Counted from the first letter of the stretch, positions 9,297 through 18,140 are shown. The stretch is 64,000 nt of DNA from Geminicoccaceae bacterium (GCA_028285265.1 JANQPX010000079.1:1-64000), one strand, 5' to 3'. Program-made: numbers and translations. Notes: a model not told the origin generated them from the sequence alone.

Positions 9297-10373
9297 TCAA
9301 GGAAGGCTCCGTGCGATCATCGGGCCGATACGGTTGGCGATGGGGGTGGGAAGCGCCTTCCAGGCGCGCATGGCCAAGGGAAAACGGGCGCTTGTTGAGC
9401 TGAGGTCCGGTATGTTCTCTTTGCTTCCAAGATAGTACCAGGGGAGTGACAAGGGTGTTGCGCCCCACTGCGTGACAAAGCGATAGGTCGGCCCATCGAT
9501 GGCTGACCGGCCGAAGTCAAAGACCTGATAACGTTGATCAATCGCTGTTCGGATGGCTTCCCAATAGAGCAGCATATTGACGGAAAGCCGATCGAAGCAG
9601 CGGAGCGATGAGGCCCAGGCCATCTCGATCGCTGCGCCAAAGCCGATCATCAAGCCGAAAGCGGCGGGATGACCGTCTAGCCACACGATAACAAGCCAGG
9701 CCTCATCGCCAAAAGACCTCAACGTTTCGCGAAAGAGCGATTTGGGAAAGACCGGGATACCAAGGTCACGCATGCTTTCGGCATAGACTCGATAAAGGCT
9801 TTCGATGTCGCGCTCGACGATATTGCTGCCATTGATGATCTGTGCACGTGCGCCGGCTTTTACCGGACGCCTGATCTGGCTTCTGAGCTTCGCCTTCAGG
9901 CTTTCGAAAAGCACCTCGGGATTTTCAGGGAGAGCGAGTCTCATGGCGACTCGTTGTCGTTGGCTCACCAGATTGGCCATTAACGGTTCGTCACGGCGGT
10001 GGCGTAGCTCGACATAGCGATAGCCATGATGATGCATCATGCCTTGCGCGTGACGAAGAAGCGCCGCGGCACTCGCATCGTCCTTGGCCAGGATACCGCC
10101 GCCATTGAGGAACGGAACCGAAATCAAGGAGCGACCGAAAAGACGGCTTTTGACGTCGAAGAGCGGCAAGATGCCGGTTATCGAACGGTTTCGACGGGCA
10201 ATCAGATAGTGCGGGCGATGTTTGAGGGCGCGCCAGAAGATGTTCCGCCAGGCATAGGCGTGGATGTGACCATCGGCGCCAGCGGCCAGGGCGAAGGTAT
10301 TCCAGGCGCTGGCGTCCCAATCGCCAGCGATCGTGATGTCGGTAGACGAAGAGGAATCAACAACGGTCGTCAT
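9297..10373 (-). CDS. FemAB-like N-acyltransferase, exosortase-A/PEP-CTERM-system type
   Basis: 358 residues of the FemAB/GNAT fold: an N-terminal half around GGILAKDDASAAALLRHA and a C-terminal GNAT half with FDFGRSAIDGPTYRFVTQWGA. This matches the FemAB-related group that accompanies XrtA/PEP-CTERM exopolysaccharide loci; the assignment is from memory of that family. Its substrate in such loci is not established; an aminoacyl or acyl transfer to an envelope or polysaccharide component is an inference. AAGG lies about 9 bases before the ATG at 10373. The gene follows a glycosyltransferase and the Prs regulator pair on the same strand. Confidence 0.72.
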   Translation of the reverse strand: MTTVVDSSSSTDITIAGDWDASAWNTFALAAGADGHIHAYAWRNIFWRALKHRPHYLIARRNRSITGILPLFDVKSRLFGRSLISVPFLNGGGILAKDDASAAALLRHAQGMMHHHGYRYVELRHRRDEPLMANLVSQRQRVAMRLALPENPEVLFESLKAKLRSQIRRPVKAGARAQIINGSNIVERDIESLYRVYAESMRDLGIPVFPKSLFRETLRSFGDEAWLVIVWLDGHPAAFGLMIGFGAAIEMAWASSLRCFDRLSVNMLLYWEAIRTAIDQRYQVFDFGRSAIDGPTYRFVTQWGATPLSLPWYYLGSKENIPDLSSTSARFPLAMRAWKALPTPIANRIGPMIARSLP

Positions 10374-10420
10374 CCGCAGATACCTTCTTGAAGCCCGAGC
10401 ACATTACCCATATCGACATG

Positions 10421-11542
10421 TCATCCGCTTGGAATCAGGGTCGAAAACAGCCGGTGATAGCGTTCCAAGATAGCCTGACGATCAAAGCGCTCGCGGGCAT
10501 GGCGTTGATTGAGATCGGCGATCGTTGATCGTAGGTCGGGACGCTCGATCAGGCGTTGCAGTTGGGTCTTGAGCAGGTCTTCAGCTTCAGGCGGCGCGAG
10601 GAATGGCTGATTGGCTTTTGACAAGGTCGACGCGACGTCACCGACGTCGGTGGCCAGAACCGGGAGACCGGCAGCCATGGCTTCGATCAGTCCATTGGGC
10701 GCTTGATCGGTATCAGCGGTCAGCGCGAAGATATCGAGCTGCTTGAACATGGAGTCTGGATGGGTTTGTGTTCCGAGAAAGCAAACCGAGGCCTCAATTC
10801 CAAGATCCTTGGCCAGGTCTTCAAGCGCGGCGCGTTCCGGCCCGTCGCCAATGATGACCAAGCGACGTGGAGCGGTCGTTGTGAGCCCTGCAAAGAGGCG
10901 AAGAAGGCGGGCGACATTTCGTTCAGCGGAGAGGTCTCCGACCGCGCCAATCAGAACTTCATCGTCCGTCTTTCGAAGGGATAACCCGCGATCGATCGCC
11001 ACATCCTCGAAGCGTGCGCAATCGACTCCATGGGGGATATAGTGGAGCCTGGTTTCGCGAAATCGCCAAATTGATCGCGCGACGTCGAAGAGCGCCTTTG
11101 ACGGCACGATGATGGCACTGCGTCCGGAAAGAGCGATTCGCCTGGTCCAAACCCGTTTAGGGCGCTGGCGGCCGTCGACCTCGTCTTGATTGCTGCCATC
11201 TTCGAAATGTAAATGGGCACAAAGGGGCGCAATTCGATTGGCCAGTGCGGCTTCAATCGCGCCCCAATTGTAGGTCAGGAGGGCGGTCGGTTGGCGTTCC
11301 GCGACGAGACGCCGGAACATCTTGAGATTGTTGAGATCCAATCGACCACGGCGACGACGACCCACCGAAAGCAGTGCGTGGTGCACATGGCTCTGCAGGC
11401 CCTCGGCAGCACCAAAATCGCGATCGAGAGAGACAAAGATATGGCGCTTGTCCGAAAGGATGCTGTTGGCGAGATCGACCGTTTGTGCTTGAGCGTTGCC
11501 TTTGGCGAAGCTTGGGAAGATATGCAGGAGGGTATCCGTCAC
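10421..11542 (-). CDS. Family 4 glycosyltransferase, probably exopolysaccharide synthesis
   Basis: 373 residues with the GT-B fold. The donor-binding C-terminal domain shows GAVGDLSAERNVARLL, VIIGDGPERAALE and NGLIEAMAAGLPVLATDVGD. The first acidic residue of the usual E-x7-E donor motif is Asp here (D in TDQAPNGLIE), a conservative change. TYNWGAIEAALANR and HFEDGSNQDE in the N-terminal domain match a group of alphaproteobacterial sugar transferases. The start is GTG at 11542 with AGGGAGG seven bases upstream. It lies 47 bases upstream of the FemAB-like gene and is probably cotranscribed with it. The sugar is unknown. Confidence 0.75.
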   Translation of the reverse strand: MTDTLLHIFPSFAKGNAQAQTVDLANSILSDKRHIFVSLDRDFGAAEGLQSHVHHALLSVGRRRRGRLDLNNLKMFRRLVAERQPTALLTYNWGAIEAALANRIAPLCAHLHFEDGSNQDEVDGRQRPKRVWTRRIALSGRSAIIVPSKALFDVARSIWRFRETRLHYIPHGVDCARFEDVAIDRGLSLRKTDDEVLIGAVGDLSAERNVARLLRLFAGLTTTAPRRLVIIGDGPERAALEDLAKDLGIEASVCFLGTQTHPDSMFKQLDIFALTADTDQAPNGLIEAMAAGLPVLATDVGDVASTLSKANQPFLAPPEAEDLLKTQLQRLIERPDLRSTIADLNQRHARERFDRQAILERYHRLFSTLIPSG

Positions 11543-11824
11543 GTCATGGCCTCCCTAGGCCCGCCTGAGCCAAGCCTCGTTCGGTTATGATCCACAGCCA
11601 ACGATGGCGCACTTAGCGTCTCCCACGGTCAACCATTCAAACAGCGCCCATCCTTGGTTGCCCGCCGAGAGATTGGCTTGCTCTGGTGCATCGTCAGGCA
11701 TCCGAGATGGGCGTTCCAAAGGGCGGGGATACCAAGGTTCGGGCGTGTTGGGATGATCATCGGTCCCCGTCTTTGCTGGGTTAAAACGGTGAGATCGCAG
11801 CCGGGTCTGAGCAAAGCATAGAGA

Positions 11825-13270
11825 TCAGGCATCGGGTGATCCCGGCCGTTGCAGATCCTCGTGACGGCGAAGAAGGGCGTAGAGCGTCGGACGGCTGATG
11901 CCGAGAAGCTTGGCGGCTGTCGATAAGTTGCCTCGTGACTTCTTGACCGCAGCGTCGACGGCTTGGCGTTCCGCCCGATCTCGCGCGTCGCGAAGTGAGA
12001 TAAGCTGCGTTGGGTGCTGACGCCGCGATCGCCCCAATCGATCGATGACAGAGCAGGGTTTGCTGTCGAGACTGAGGTCATTCGCTTGAATGGTCGTACC
12101 GTCGGTCAGGATGACCGCTCGTTGGATGGTGGTCACGAGCTCTTGGACATTGCCGGGCCAGTGATGGGTCATCAGAACGCGCTTGGCATCGTCCGCAAGC
12201 TGCTTTGCTGGGCGTCCTAGGTCCCGGGCAAAGACATCAATAAAATGCTGGCCTAGAAGCAGTGGGTCGCCCCCGCGGGCGCGTAGCGGCGGGATCTCAA
12301 TGGTATGACCAGCGAGATGATCGAAAAGGCCCTGTTGGAGTGGCGTCTCGTTTTCGTCGTCTTTGGCGGGGAGATGGGTTGCCGAGACGATACGAATATC
12401 GACCTCGACATCTGTTTGTCCTCCCCGTCGTATGAGTCGGCGCTTCTCCAGGACATCGCACAATTTTGCCTGAAGTTTGGGCGGCATATTGCCGACTTCG
12501 TCCAAAAACAACGTCCCGCGATGGGCTGTCTCGATCTTTCCGATAGTCCGCTGGGTTGCGCCTGCCCGAGCCCCTTGCGCACAACCGAAGAGTTCACGCT
12601 CCAACAGCCGTGCCGGAATTCCGGCGCAGTTCATCCAAACAAAGGGGTGCTTGGATCGGGCGCTCCGTTGATGAAGGGCTCGCGCTAGGAGTCCTTTGCC
12701 GGTACCACGCTCGCCTCGGATCAGCACATGAAGCGACGTCGGGGCGAGCTGTTCAAGCTTTTGGCAAAGGGCCAGCATGGTTGGGTCGGCCGTGATCACA
12801 CCCGGTAGGGCCTGGCCGTTCATGGACTTCAAGCGCCAGTTCTCTGCTTCTAGACGGGCGACGTGCAGCGCGCGTTTGATAATCAAACAGAGTGAGTCGT
12901 TGTCGATAGGCTTTTGAAAGGAGTCCCAAGCACCAAGATCGATGGCTCGAACCAGAGCGTCACGGTTCTCGCGATTTGCGGTAACAATCACCTTGGTCCG
13001 CGGCGCGGCCTGCAGGATCTGGCTCAGCATACGAAAAGCAGAAGCAGGGTCGCTGAGATCGTGGAGAGGGCCAAGATCAAGGAAAGCGACCTTAGGGCCG
13101 TGCTCGTTGATATGCTCGAGTGCCGATGTCTCATCGGCCGCCGTTAAGACGCCATAGTTTGGGCATGATTGAGCGAATTGATGATGCATGCCGGGGCCGG
13201 CATTCACGAGAAGCAGCTTTTCTTGTTCGTTAGGATGGGGTTCGCCTGAAGGGCATGCGACGGGGATCAT
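11825..13270 (-). CDS. prsR: PrsR-like regulator with degenerate receiver and non-canonical GAFTGA loop
   Basis: 481 residues in NtrC-type order: receiver (about 18-135), AAA+ domain (about 155-385) and Fis-type helix-turn-helix (about 430-470, GNLSTAAKLLGISRPTLYALL). This layout and the ISRPTLY tail match the PEP-CTERM response regulator PrsR. The receiver keeps D65, T97 and K120, but the acidic pocket reads N23-A24-G25 instead of E/D-D-D. Walker A GERGTGK (186-192) and Walker B LFLDE (254-258) are intact. The sigma-54 contact loop GAFTGA is GARAGA (233-238) and the sensor-II motif is GNVQEL instead of GNVREL. Its ATG overlaps the prsK stop (ATGA). ATP-dependent DNA binding is likely; sigma-54 activation is doubtful. 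Confidence 0.8.
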   Translation of the reverse strand: MIPVACPSGEPHPNEQEKLLLVNAGPGMHHQFAQSCPNYGVLTAADETSALEHINEHGPKVAFLDLGPLHDLSDPASAFRMLSQILQAAPRTKVIVTANRENRDALVRAIDLGAWDSFQKPIDNDSLCLIIKRALHVARLEAENWRLKSMNGQALPGVITADPTMLALCQKLEQLAPTSLHVLIRGERGTGKGLLARALHQRSARSKHPFVWMNCAGIPARLLERELFGCAQGARAGATQRTIGKIETAHRGTLFLDEVGNMPPKLQAKLCDVLEKRRLIRRGGQTDVEVDIRIVSATHLPAKDDENETPLQQGLFDHLAGHTIEIPPLRARGGDPLLLGQHFIDVFARDLGRPAKQLADDAKRVLMTHHWPGNVQELVTTIQRAVILTDGTTIQANDLSLDSKPCSVIDRLGRSRRQHPTQLISLRDARDRAERQAVDAAVKKSRGNLSTAAKLLGISRPTLYALLRRHEDLQRPGSPDA

Positions 13271-15435
13271 GCCGCGTGTTCCGTCGCGTGTTCATCGGCG
13301 CTTATGGTGCAAGAGCTATCGATATCTTGCCGCTCCGCAAGCGGTAGGATGACTTTGACCGTTGTACCCTTTCTCGGTTTGCTCTCGACCTGAAGCTGCC
13401 CTTTCCAATGTTCGACGATGTCCCGACACTGATCCATACGGATCCGACCGGACCTGGTTGACCGACGTGGTTTGAAGAGGTGTTCTTTGACAAAGCCATC
13501 GGTCATCCCGATGCCCCGGTCGACGATCTCGAGGATGGCAGTGTGGTCGGTTGTGCGAAGGGTCAATGATACCCGTGGAGCGTTGGTCTCAAGCCTATCG
13601 ACAATGAGATACGCCTTAGAACAGTGCGTTATGTCTGCGGTCTCTTGGGCGGTTTCTGCCTCAACGGCCGCGCAGGCATTGTCGATAACTTGATTGAGAA
13701 GGGCTTGGAGCAAGACGGGCTCTGCAGCGACAACAACATCTGCTCGGGGTAAGGCAACTTGATCCAAGCGGTCGTCCGCCAAGTCATGCTCGATCAATGC
13801 GCGGAGATCGACGGGGCGTGCCGCTGTCAGTCCGAAATCGCTATCCATCCTCTGCTTCAGCCCCTTTAGGCGCTCAACGGTATCGCCGATCGTCAGGAAG
13901 GTATCGCTGAAGAAGGCCGGACTTTGCCCATGATCCTTCGCTCGCTTGAGGGCTGTTGAGAGGGGGGCGATGGCGTCTTCCAAACCGTCGCTGATGCATG
14001 CTCGATGCCGAGACAAGTGTTTCAGATACTGGTCTTCAGCTGCCTGGCGTGTTGAGGCTTCCACGACGAGATAGCTGCCGAGCTGGTGCGCAAACATCGT
14101 CAGGACATCCATCTCTGATGTCGTGAGCTCACGGCGTCTGCGCGGCTGGGTCAGGAGGACAACCCCGACAATCTCATCACGGCCGATCAGGGCCAGGATG
14201 ATCCAGGGGGATTGGATCGCGCTCAGCCATTCCATCATGTCTGCGGGGTTGACAGATCCTGTTGGTAGGGATGCTGGGTCGTTGAAGACCAAGGCTGGCT
14301 TTGACGGCGAGAGGGCGGTCAGCAGGTCCGGAGGCGGACCGCCTGGCGCCCGGTTGGCAAGCGCGATGTTCCAACTCGTCTTGAAGGAAAAGTCGCCATC
14401 ATCATTGTGCAAGAACAGCGCGCCACCATCGCAGTCCATCGAGGCGGCAACGGCCTGGAGGGCTCGCTGTCCAAGGCTCGACTCCGCTTGGCCGTCGGTT
14501 CCCGGCGTTTCTGTGACACGCTCGATGAGCCGGAGCCATTCGTGGCGATCGTCTTCGATCGGAGCAGCATCGTTATCTGCGGATGGGGGCTCGCTGTCGG
14601 GGCGCTGCCCTGTTGAAGCAATCAGGGTGACCAACATCATGGCACCGCCGCAAAGGGCGGTGAGTTGGATGATGGATTCCGGCAACCAATCCAGCCCGCG
14701 GACGAGATCGCCAAGGGCGGCAATCAAGAGGAGGTAAATTCCCGATGCCATCACAGCCGTCATGCCGAATCTTGGGCTCTGAAAGGCCGGTCGGTCATCC
14801 ATCACGTCGGGAAGACGTCGCAAGCTGACGAGGAGAAGGGGAACCGCCAAGCTGACGATAATTGGTTGAATTGAGTGAAGTATCTTTTGATCTAAAAGTG
14901 AAAAAGATAAGCTCGTGTAAACGAGCAAATCGATGACGTGAACCGAGCCAGCACCGATCAAGAGATGCTGCGTCACCCCTCGTCTTTTTCGGCTTGCTCG
15001 AAGAAGGCTTCCGACAAGGAGCAAGCCGATGATCGAGATTCCGGTCAGGCCGATCAAACGCCAGGTGTCTGCATCGGGGTGATGGGTCCAGGATAGGACG
15101 CCGTAACCGAGGGCCACAACGCTAGAAAAGAGCACAATCGCAAGCTTGATGTGATCGGTCTCTTGACCTACGGCACTGCCATGGACTCGCCGCAAGGTGA
15201 AGTTGATGAGGAATAGGAGGGCCGTGCCACGCAGAAGATCCGACATGATATACGCAGGCAGGACGTCATCGACCCCCAAGGCTACACAGAGGCCGAGTGT
15301 TGCCCAGATGCTAAGGGCTGCGGCGAATTCGATGATCGGCCCGTGTCGCGCGATCCAACCGATTGACAGCATGGAGACCAGGCTGAGACCAGCAATAGAT
15401 GCTATGCCGTAACTTCCGACGCCAACCGTCAACAC
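13267..15435 (-). CDS. prsK: PrsK-like membrane histidine kinase with degenerate catalytic motifs
   Basis: The N-terminal 290 residues hold about ten hydrophobic segments, followed by a GAF-like domain (about 330-475), a DHp region and an ATPase domain (about 585-715), the order known for PrsK. Residues are numbered from an upstream TTG at 15483. Where PrsK proteins have VVHDLKN, this one reads ISDGLED, so the phospho-accepting His is D499. The N-box keeps N602 and the G1 box reads DRGIGM (655-660), but the G2 glycines are lost (SGRIRM, 678-683). GTG at 15435 is preferred because AGAGGTGG lies just upstream, whereas the TTG at 15483 is only about 15 bases from the predicted transcription start. 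It overlaps prsR by four bases. Confidence 0.78.
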   Translation of the reverse strand: MLTVGVGSYGIASIAGLSLVSMLSIGWIARHGPIIEFAAALSIWATLGLCVALGVDDVLPAYIMSDLLRGTALLFLINFTLRRVHGSAVGQETDHIKLAIVLFSSVVALGYGVLSWTHHPDADTWRLIGLTGISIIGLLLVGSLLRASRKRRGVTQHLLIGAGSVHVIDLLVYTSLSFSLLDQKILHSIQPIIVSLAVPLLLVSLRRLPDVMDDRPAFQSPRFGMTAVMASGIYLLLIAALGDLVRGLDWLPESIIQLTALCGGAMMLVTLIASTGQRPDSEPPSADNDAAPIEDDRHEWLRLIERVTETPGTDGQAESSLGQRALQAVAASMDCDGGALFLHNDDGDFSFKTSWNIALANRAPGGPPPDLLTALSPSKPALVFNDPASLPTGSVNPADMMEWLSAIQSPWIILALIGRDEIVGVVLLTQPRRRRELTTSEMDVLTMFAHQLGSYLVVEASTRQAAEDQYLKHLSRHRACISDGLEDAIAPLSTALKRAKDHGQSPAFFSDTFLTIGDTVERLKGLKQRMDSDFGLTAARPVDLRALIEHDLADDRLDQVALPRADVVVAAEPVLLQALLNQVIDNACAAVEAETAQETADITHCSKAYLIVDRLETNAPRVSLTLRTTDHTAILEIVDRGIGMTDGFVKEHLFKPRRSTRSGRIRMDQCRDIVEHWKGQLQVESKPRKGTTVKVILPLAERQDIDSSCTISADEHATEHAA

Positions 15436-15506
15436 GCGGCTGCTTCCACCTCTATTGATCAGAACATCACGTCCAGGAAACAATCTGGAGTCGATAAAGT
15501 ACGCTA

Positions 15507-15535
15507 TTTTTACAACTAAAAATCGTTAATGTCAA
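15507..15535 (-). promoter_or_regulatory. Sigma-70 promoter of prsK-prsR
   Basis: On the minus strand TTGACA (15535-15530) is a perfect -35, followed after 17 bases by TAAAAA (15512-15507). Transcription would start near 15499, giving a leader of about 65 bases to the GTG at 15435. No -24/-12 sigma-54 promoter was found for this operon. Confidence 0.6.
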
Positions 15536-16033
15536 GAGTTCAGAGCTCGCACTTCGACCAACAGTTTGGTTCGGCTCATTTAGAAAAATATAAGTTTTTC
15601 AATGTGTTGAAAGAGAAGTTGATTCGTCACCTCGCGGTCAAGCTGAGAAGAATTTTATCAAAAATAGAATGTCGAAGAATAGGATCAATTTTTAATACAT
15701 TTTGATGATTGGCCCTTGGCAGTGACGATAGTCATCAAGAGGACGGAGCGATGCTTGGCGCCAGATGATCCCAATCGCCGTGTTCTCCTTGGACACCTTG
15801 GCTGGCCTCAACAAGATGGTCGTTCTCAAGCGACGGGATAACTTCGTCTGAGTTGTGGCCGTCGTCTGAACCTCGATCGCAATCCAAGCAGTTGGCGCGT
15901 CGCGATCGCATGTGTCGGCGTGAAGGTGGTGACGCTGGCGGCATAGCATCTGTTGGCGAGGCGTCCCTTGACCTCATCCCGCGAAGCCGTCGTAATCAAT
16001 CCTTGAAGGGAAGCGACTTGGGGGGGGCGGGCC
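15536..16033. other. Divergent intergenic region, no gene recognised
   Basis: About 500 bases between prsK (minus) and the alcohol dehydrogenase (plus). The part next to prsK (15536-15710) is clearly AT-rich compared with its surroundings. The remainder has open frames on both strands, but none has family features. I see no repeat or RNA gene. Confidence 0.55.
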
Positions 16034-17203
16034 ATGGCGATGGTGGGCGAATACCGGTTCATCGCACAGGATCGGGTGATCTTTGGTCGTCCGGCGGCCG
16101 AAGCTGTCTTGACTGAAGCTGAACGTCGAGAGGCTGAGCGCGTGTTCATCGTCGCCAGTAAGACGCTCAGCCAGACGACTGATGCTGTCGATCGGATCAG
16201 GGAGGCGCTTGGTCGCCGCGCGGTTGGTCTTTTTGACGAGACGGTCGCGCATGTGCCAAGGGAGAGTGTCTTGAGGCTCGCCGACGACGTGCGAGCTGCT
16301 TCACCCGATCTCATTGTCACCATCGGCGGTGGGACGCCCATCGACACTGTCAAAGTCATGCTCGTGGCGCTTGCCGAGAACATTCATAGCGTTGATGCTT
16401 TCAACGATTTTCATATTAGGGTCGGTGAAGGCGGTCGGGTCATTGCGCCTAGGATCGCGGCGCCGCCGATGCGTCAGATCATTGTTCCGACCACGTTATC
16501 CGGAGCGGAGTTCAGCAATCTTGGTGCTGCGATCGATCAAGCCAGTCGGGTGAAGCATCTTTACACCGGTCGCGACGTCGGCGGCGACGCTGTGATCTTG
16601 GACCCTGCGATGACCATGCACACGCCAGAGTGGCTCTGGCTATCGACCGGCATGCGGTCGGTCGATCATGCCGTCGAGAGCCTTTGCTCAACGGCACCGC
16701 AGCCTTTTACTGACGCTACATGTGCGCGGGGTCTAGCGATGCTCGCAGCCTCTCTGCGCCGCAGTCGGGAAGCGCCAGACGATCTTGAGGCAAGGCTTGA
16801 ATGCCAGATGGGCGTTTGGCTCTCGACCACGGGTCTTGGCCGCATTCCTTGGGGGGCTAGCCATGGCATCGGCCATCAGCTCGGTGCCGTGGCCGGCGTG
16901 CCCCATGGCCACTGCAGCTGCGTGATGTTGCCAAGCGTCCTTCGCTACAATTTTGAGGTCAATGCTGCTCAGCAAAAAACCGTGTCCGCTGCCATGGACC
17001 GGCGGGATCTTGAGGCGGGGGATGCCGTCGCTGAGCTAGTTGACGATCTTGGTCAGCCCGCAAAGCTACGCGACGTGGGGGTGACGCGTGACCACTTCCA
17101 AGCGATCATCGAGGGCTCGCTCACCAATCTCTTCGTCAGCCAGAATCCGCGGAAGCTCACTGAACCTGAACAGATCCGCGACATCTTGGATATGGCGTGG
17201 TAG
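16034..17203 (+). CDS. Iron-containing-type alcohol dehydrogenase / maleylacetate reductase-like
   Basis: 389 residues of the Fe-ADH fold: NAD-binding region with TIGGGTPIDTVKVM and a C-terminal metal-domain segment GASHGIGHQLGAVAGVPHGHC. These enzymes reduce or oxidise small alcohols, aldehydes or keto acids with NAD(P)H. In the GMRSVDHAVES helix, the position four residues before H212, which is the metal-ligand Asp in FucO-type enzymes, is R208. That suggests the branch with altered or no iron, such as maleylacetate reductases. The substrate is unknown. The start at 16034 follows a G-rich ribosome binding site; an in-frame ATG at 16040 is an alternative. An SDR gene follows 62 bases later. 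Confidence 0.8.
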   Translation: MAMVGEYRFIAQDRVIFGRPAAEAVLTEAERREAERVFIVASKTLSQTTDAVDRIREALGRRAVGLFDETVAHVPRESVLRLADDVRAASPDLIVTIGGGTPIDTVKVMLVALAENIHSVDAFNDFHIRVGEGGRVIAPRIAAPPMRQIIVPTTLSGAEFSNLGAAIDQASRVKHLYTGRDVGGDAVILDPAMTMHTPEWLWLSTGMRSVDHAVESLCSTAPQPFTDATCARGLAMLAASLRRSREAPDDLEARLECQMGVWLSTTGLGRIPWGASHGIGHQLGAVAGVPHGHCSCVMLPSVLRYNFEVNAAQQKTVSAAMDRRDLEAGDAVAELVDDLGQPAKLRDVGVTRDHFQAIIEGSLTNLFVSQNPRKLTEPEQIRDILDMAW

Positions 17204-17265
17204 CGGTTGTCGGTTGATGGAGATGACACCGCCGACGAATTTCAACCTCAATGCTCGGTGAAACG

Positions 17266-18000
17266 ATGTCTTTAGAACAGAAAACGGTCGTCATTACCGG
17301 CGGTGCCGGCGGGATCGCGCGGGCGACTGTCCCCATCCTTCTGGCGGAGGGGATGGATGTGCACTTGATCGATCCAGATGGCGGCGGGCTCAGCCGACTG
17401 GCGGCGGAGTTGGATGCCGGGCACCGGATCACGACGACGGTCTCATCGATCGATTCACCCGATGCTTGTGAAGCCGCGTTAGCACCGGTGCAACGTCCGA
17501 TCTACGGACTCGTGCATCTCGCTGGTATCTTCTTGGTGGACGATCTCGACGCCGCATCGCGGCCCGTCTGGAATGATGTTGTCGCCGCCAATCTGACCAA
17601 TGCATTCGACATGGCAGCGGCCTGCCGTCCAAGACTTGAACCTGAGGGGCCCAGTCGCATGATCTTCGTAAGCTCGGTCGCCTTTCGGCGCGGCTCGTTC
17701 GATCATATCGCCTATACGGCCGCCAAGGGCGGGATCGTCGGTCTTGTCCGTGCTTTGGCCAAAAAACTTGGCCCCAAGACCCTGGTCAATGGCCTTGCCC
17801 CCGGCATTATCGAAACGGACATGCCCAAGCATCTTCTCCAAGAGGAGCGTCGACGCAAGGTCTTGATCGCCGAGACAGCGCTCAAGCGTTTCGGTCATCC
17901 CAGCGAGGTCGGGACCGTCATTCAATTTTTGCTCGGCCCAGGCGCAAGTTTCATCACGGGCCAGGTCATCAATGTCGACGGTGGCGTGGCGTTTGGGTGA
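17266..18000 (+). CDS. Short-chain dehydrogenase/reductase (SDR)
   Basis: About 244 residues, typical classical SDR length. The cofactor motif is TGGAGGIA at residues 11-18; the last glycine of TGxxxGxG is Ala here. The active site has S137 in SSVAF, Y150 and K154 in YTAAK, and the C-terminus ends ITGQVINVDGG. The substrate cannot be told. The start at 17266 is preferred over an ATG at 17251 because GGTGA lies just before it. It probably forms a two-gene unit with the Fe-ADH-like gene upstream. Confidence 0.85.
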   Translation: MSLEQKTVVITGGAGGIARATVPILLAEGMDVHLIDPDGGGLSRLAAELDAGHRITTTVSSIDSPDACEAALAPVQRPIYGLVHLAGIFLVDDLDAASRPVWNDVVAANLTNAFDMAAACRPRLEPEGPSRMIFVSSVAFRRGSFDHIAYTAAKGGIVGLVRALAKKLGPKTLVNGLAPGIIETDMPKHLLQEERRRKVLIAETALKRFGHPSEVGTVIQFLLGPGASFITGQVINVDGGVAFG

Positions 18001-18124
18001 CGGCTGGACAGGATCTGCGTTGTCCGTGGCCGTGCAGCTGCCTCGCCGGTGAGGTAGGTTTTGAGGCAACAGCGCCCAAAATTTGGTGGTTCATCACGCA
18101 ACTGTGTCCATAATGTGCGCTCAA

Positions 18125-18140
18125 GGTGACCAACGTCACA
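18125..18140. promoter_or_regulatory. CRP/FNR-like palindromic site
   Basis: GGTGA-CCAACG-TCACA matches the CRP half-site pattern TGTGA-N6-TCACA in nine of ten positions. It stands in a non-coding stretch upstream of an AT-rich segment. There is no clear downstream target, so this is a candidate only. Confidence 0.35.

Noticed and set aside
11543..11824. Sigma-54 (-24/-12) promoter or PEP-CTERM box before the glycosyltransferase gene
   Set aside because: No TGGCAC-N5-TTGC-type sequence was found on the coding strand in this gap.
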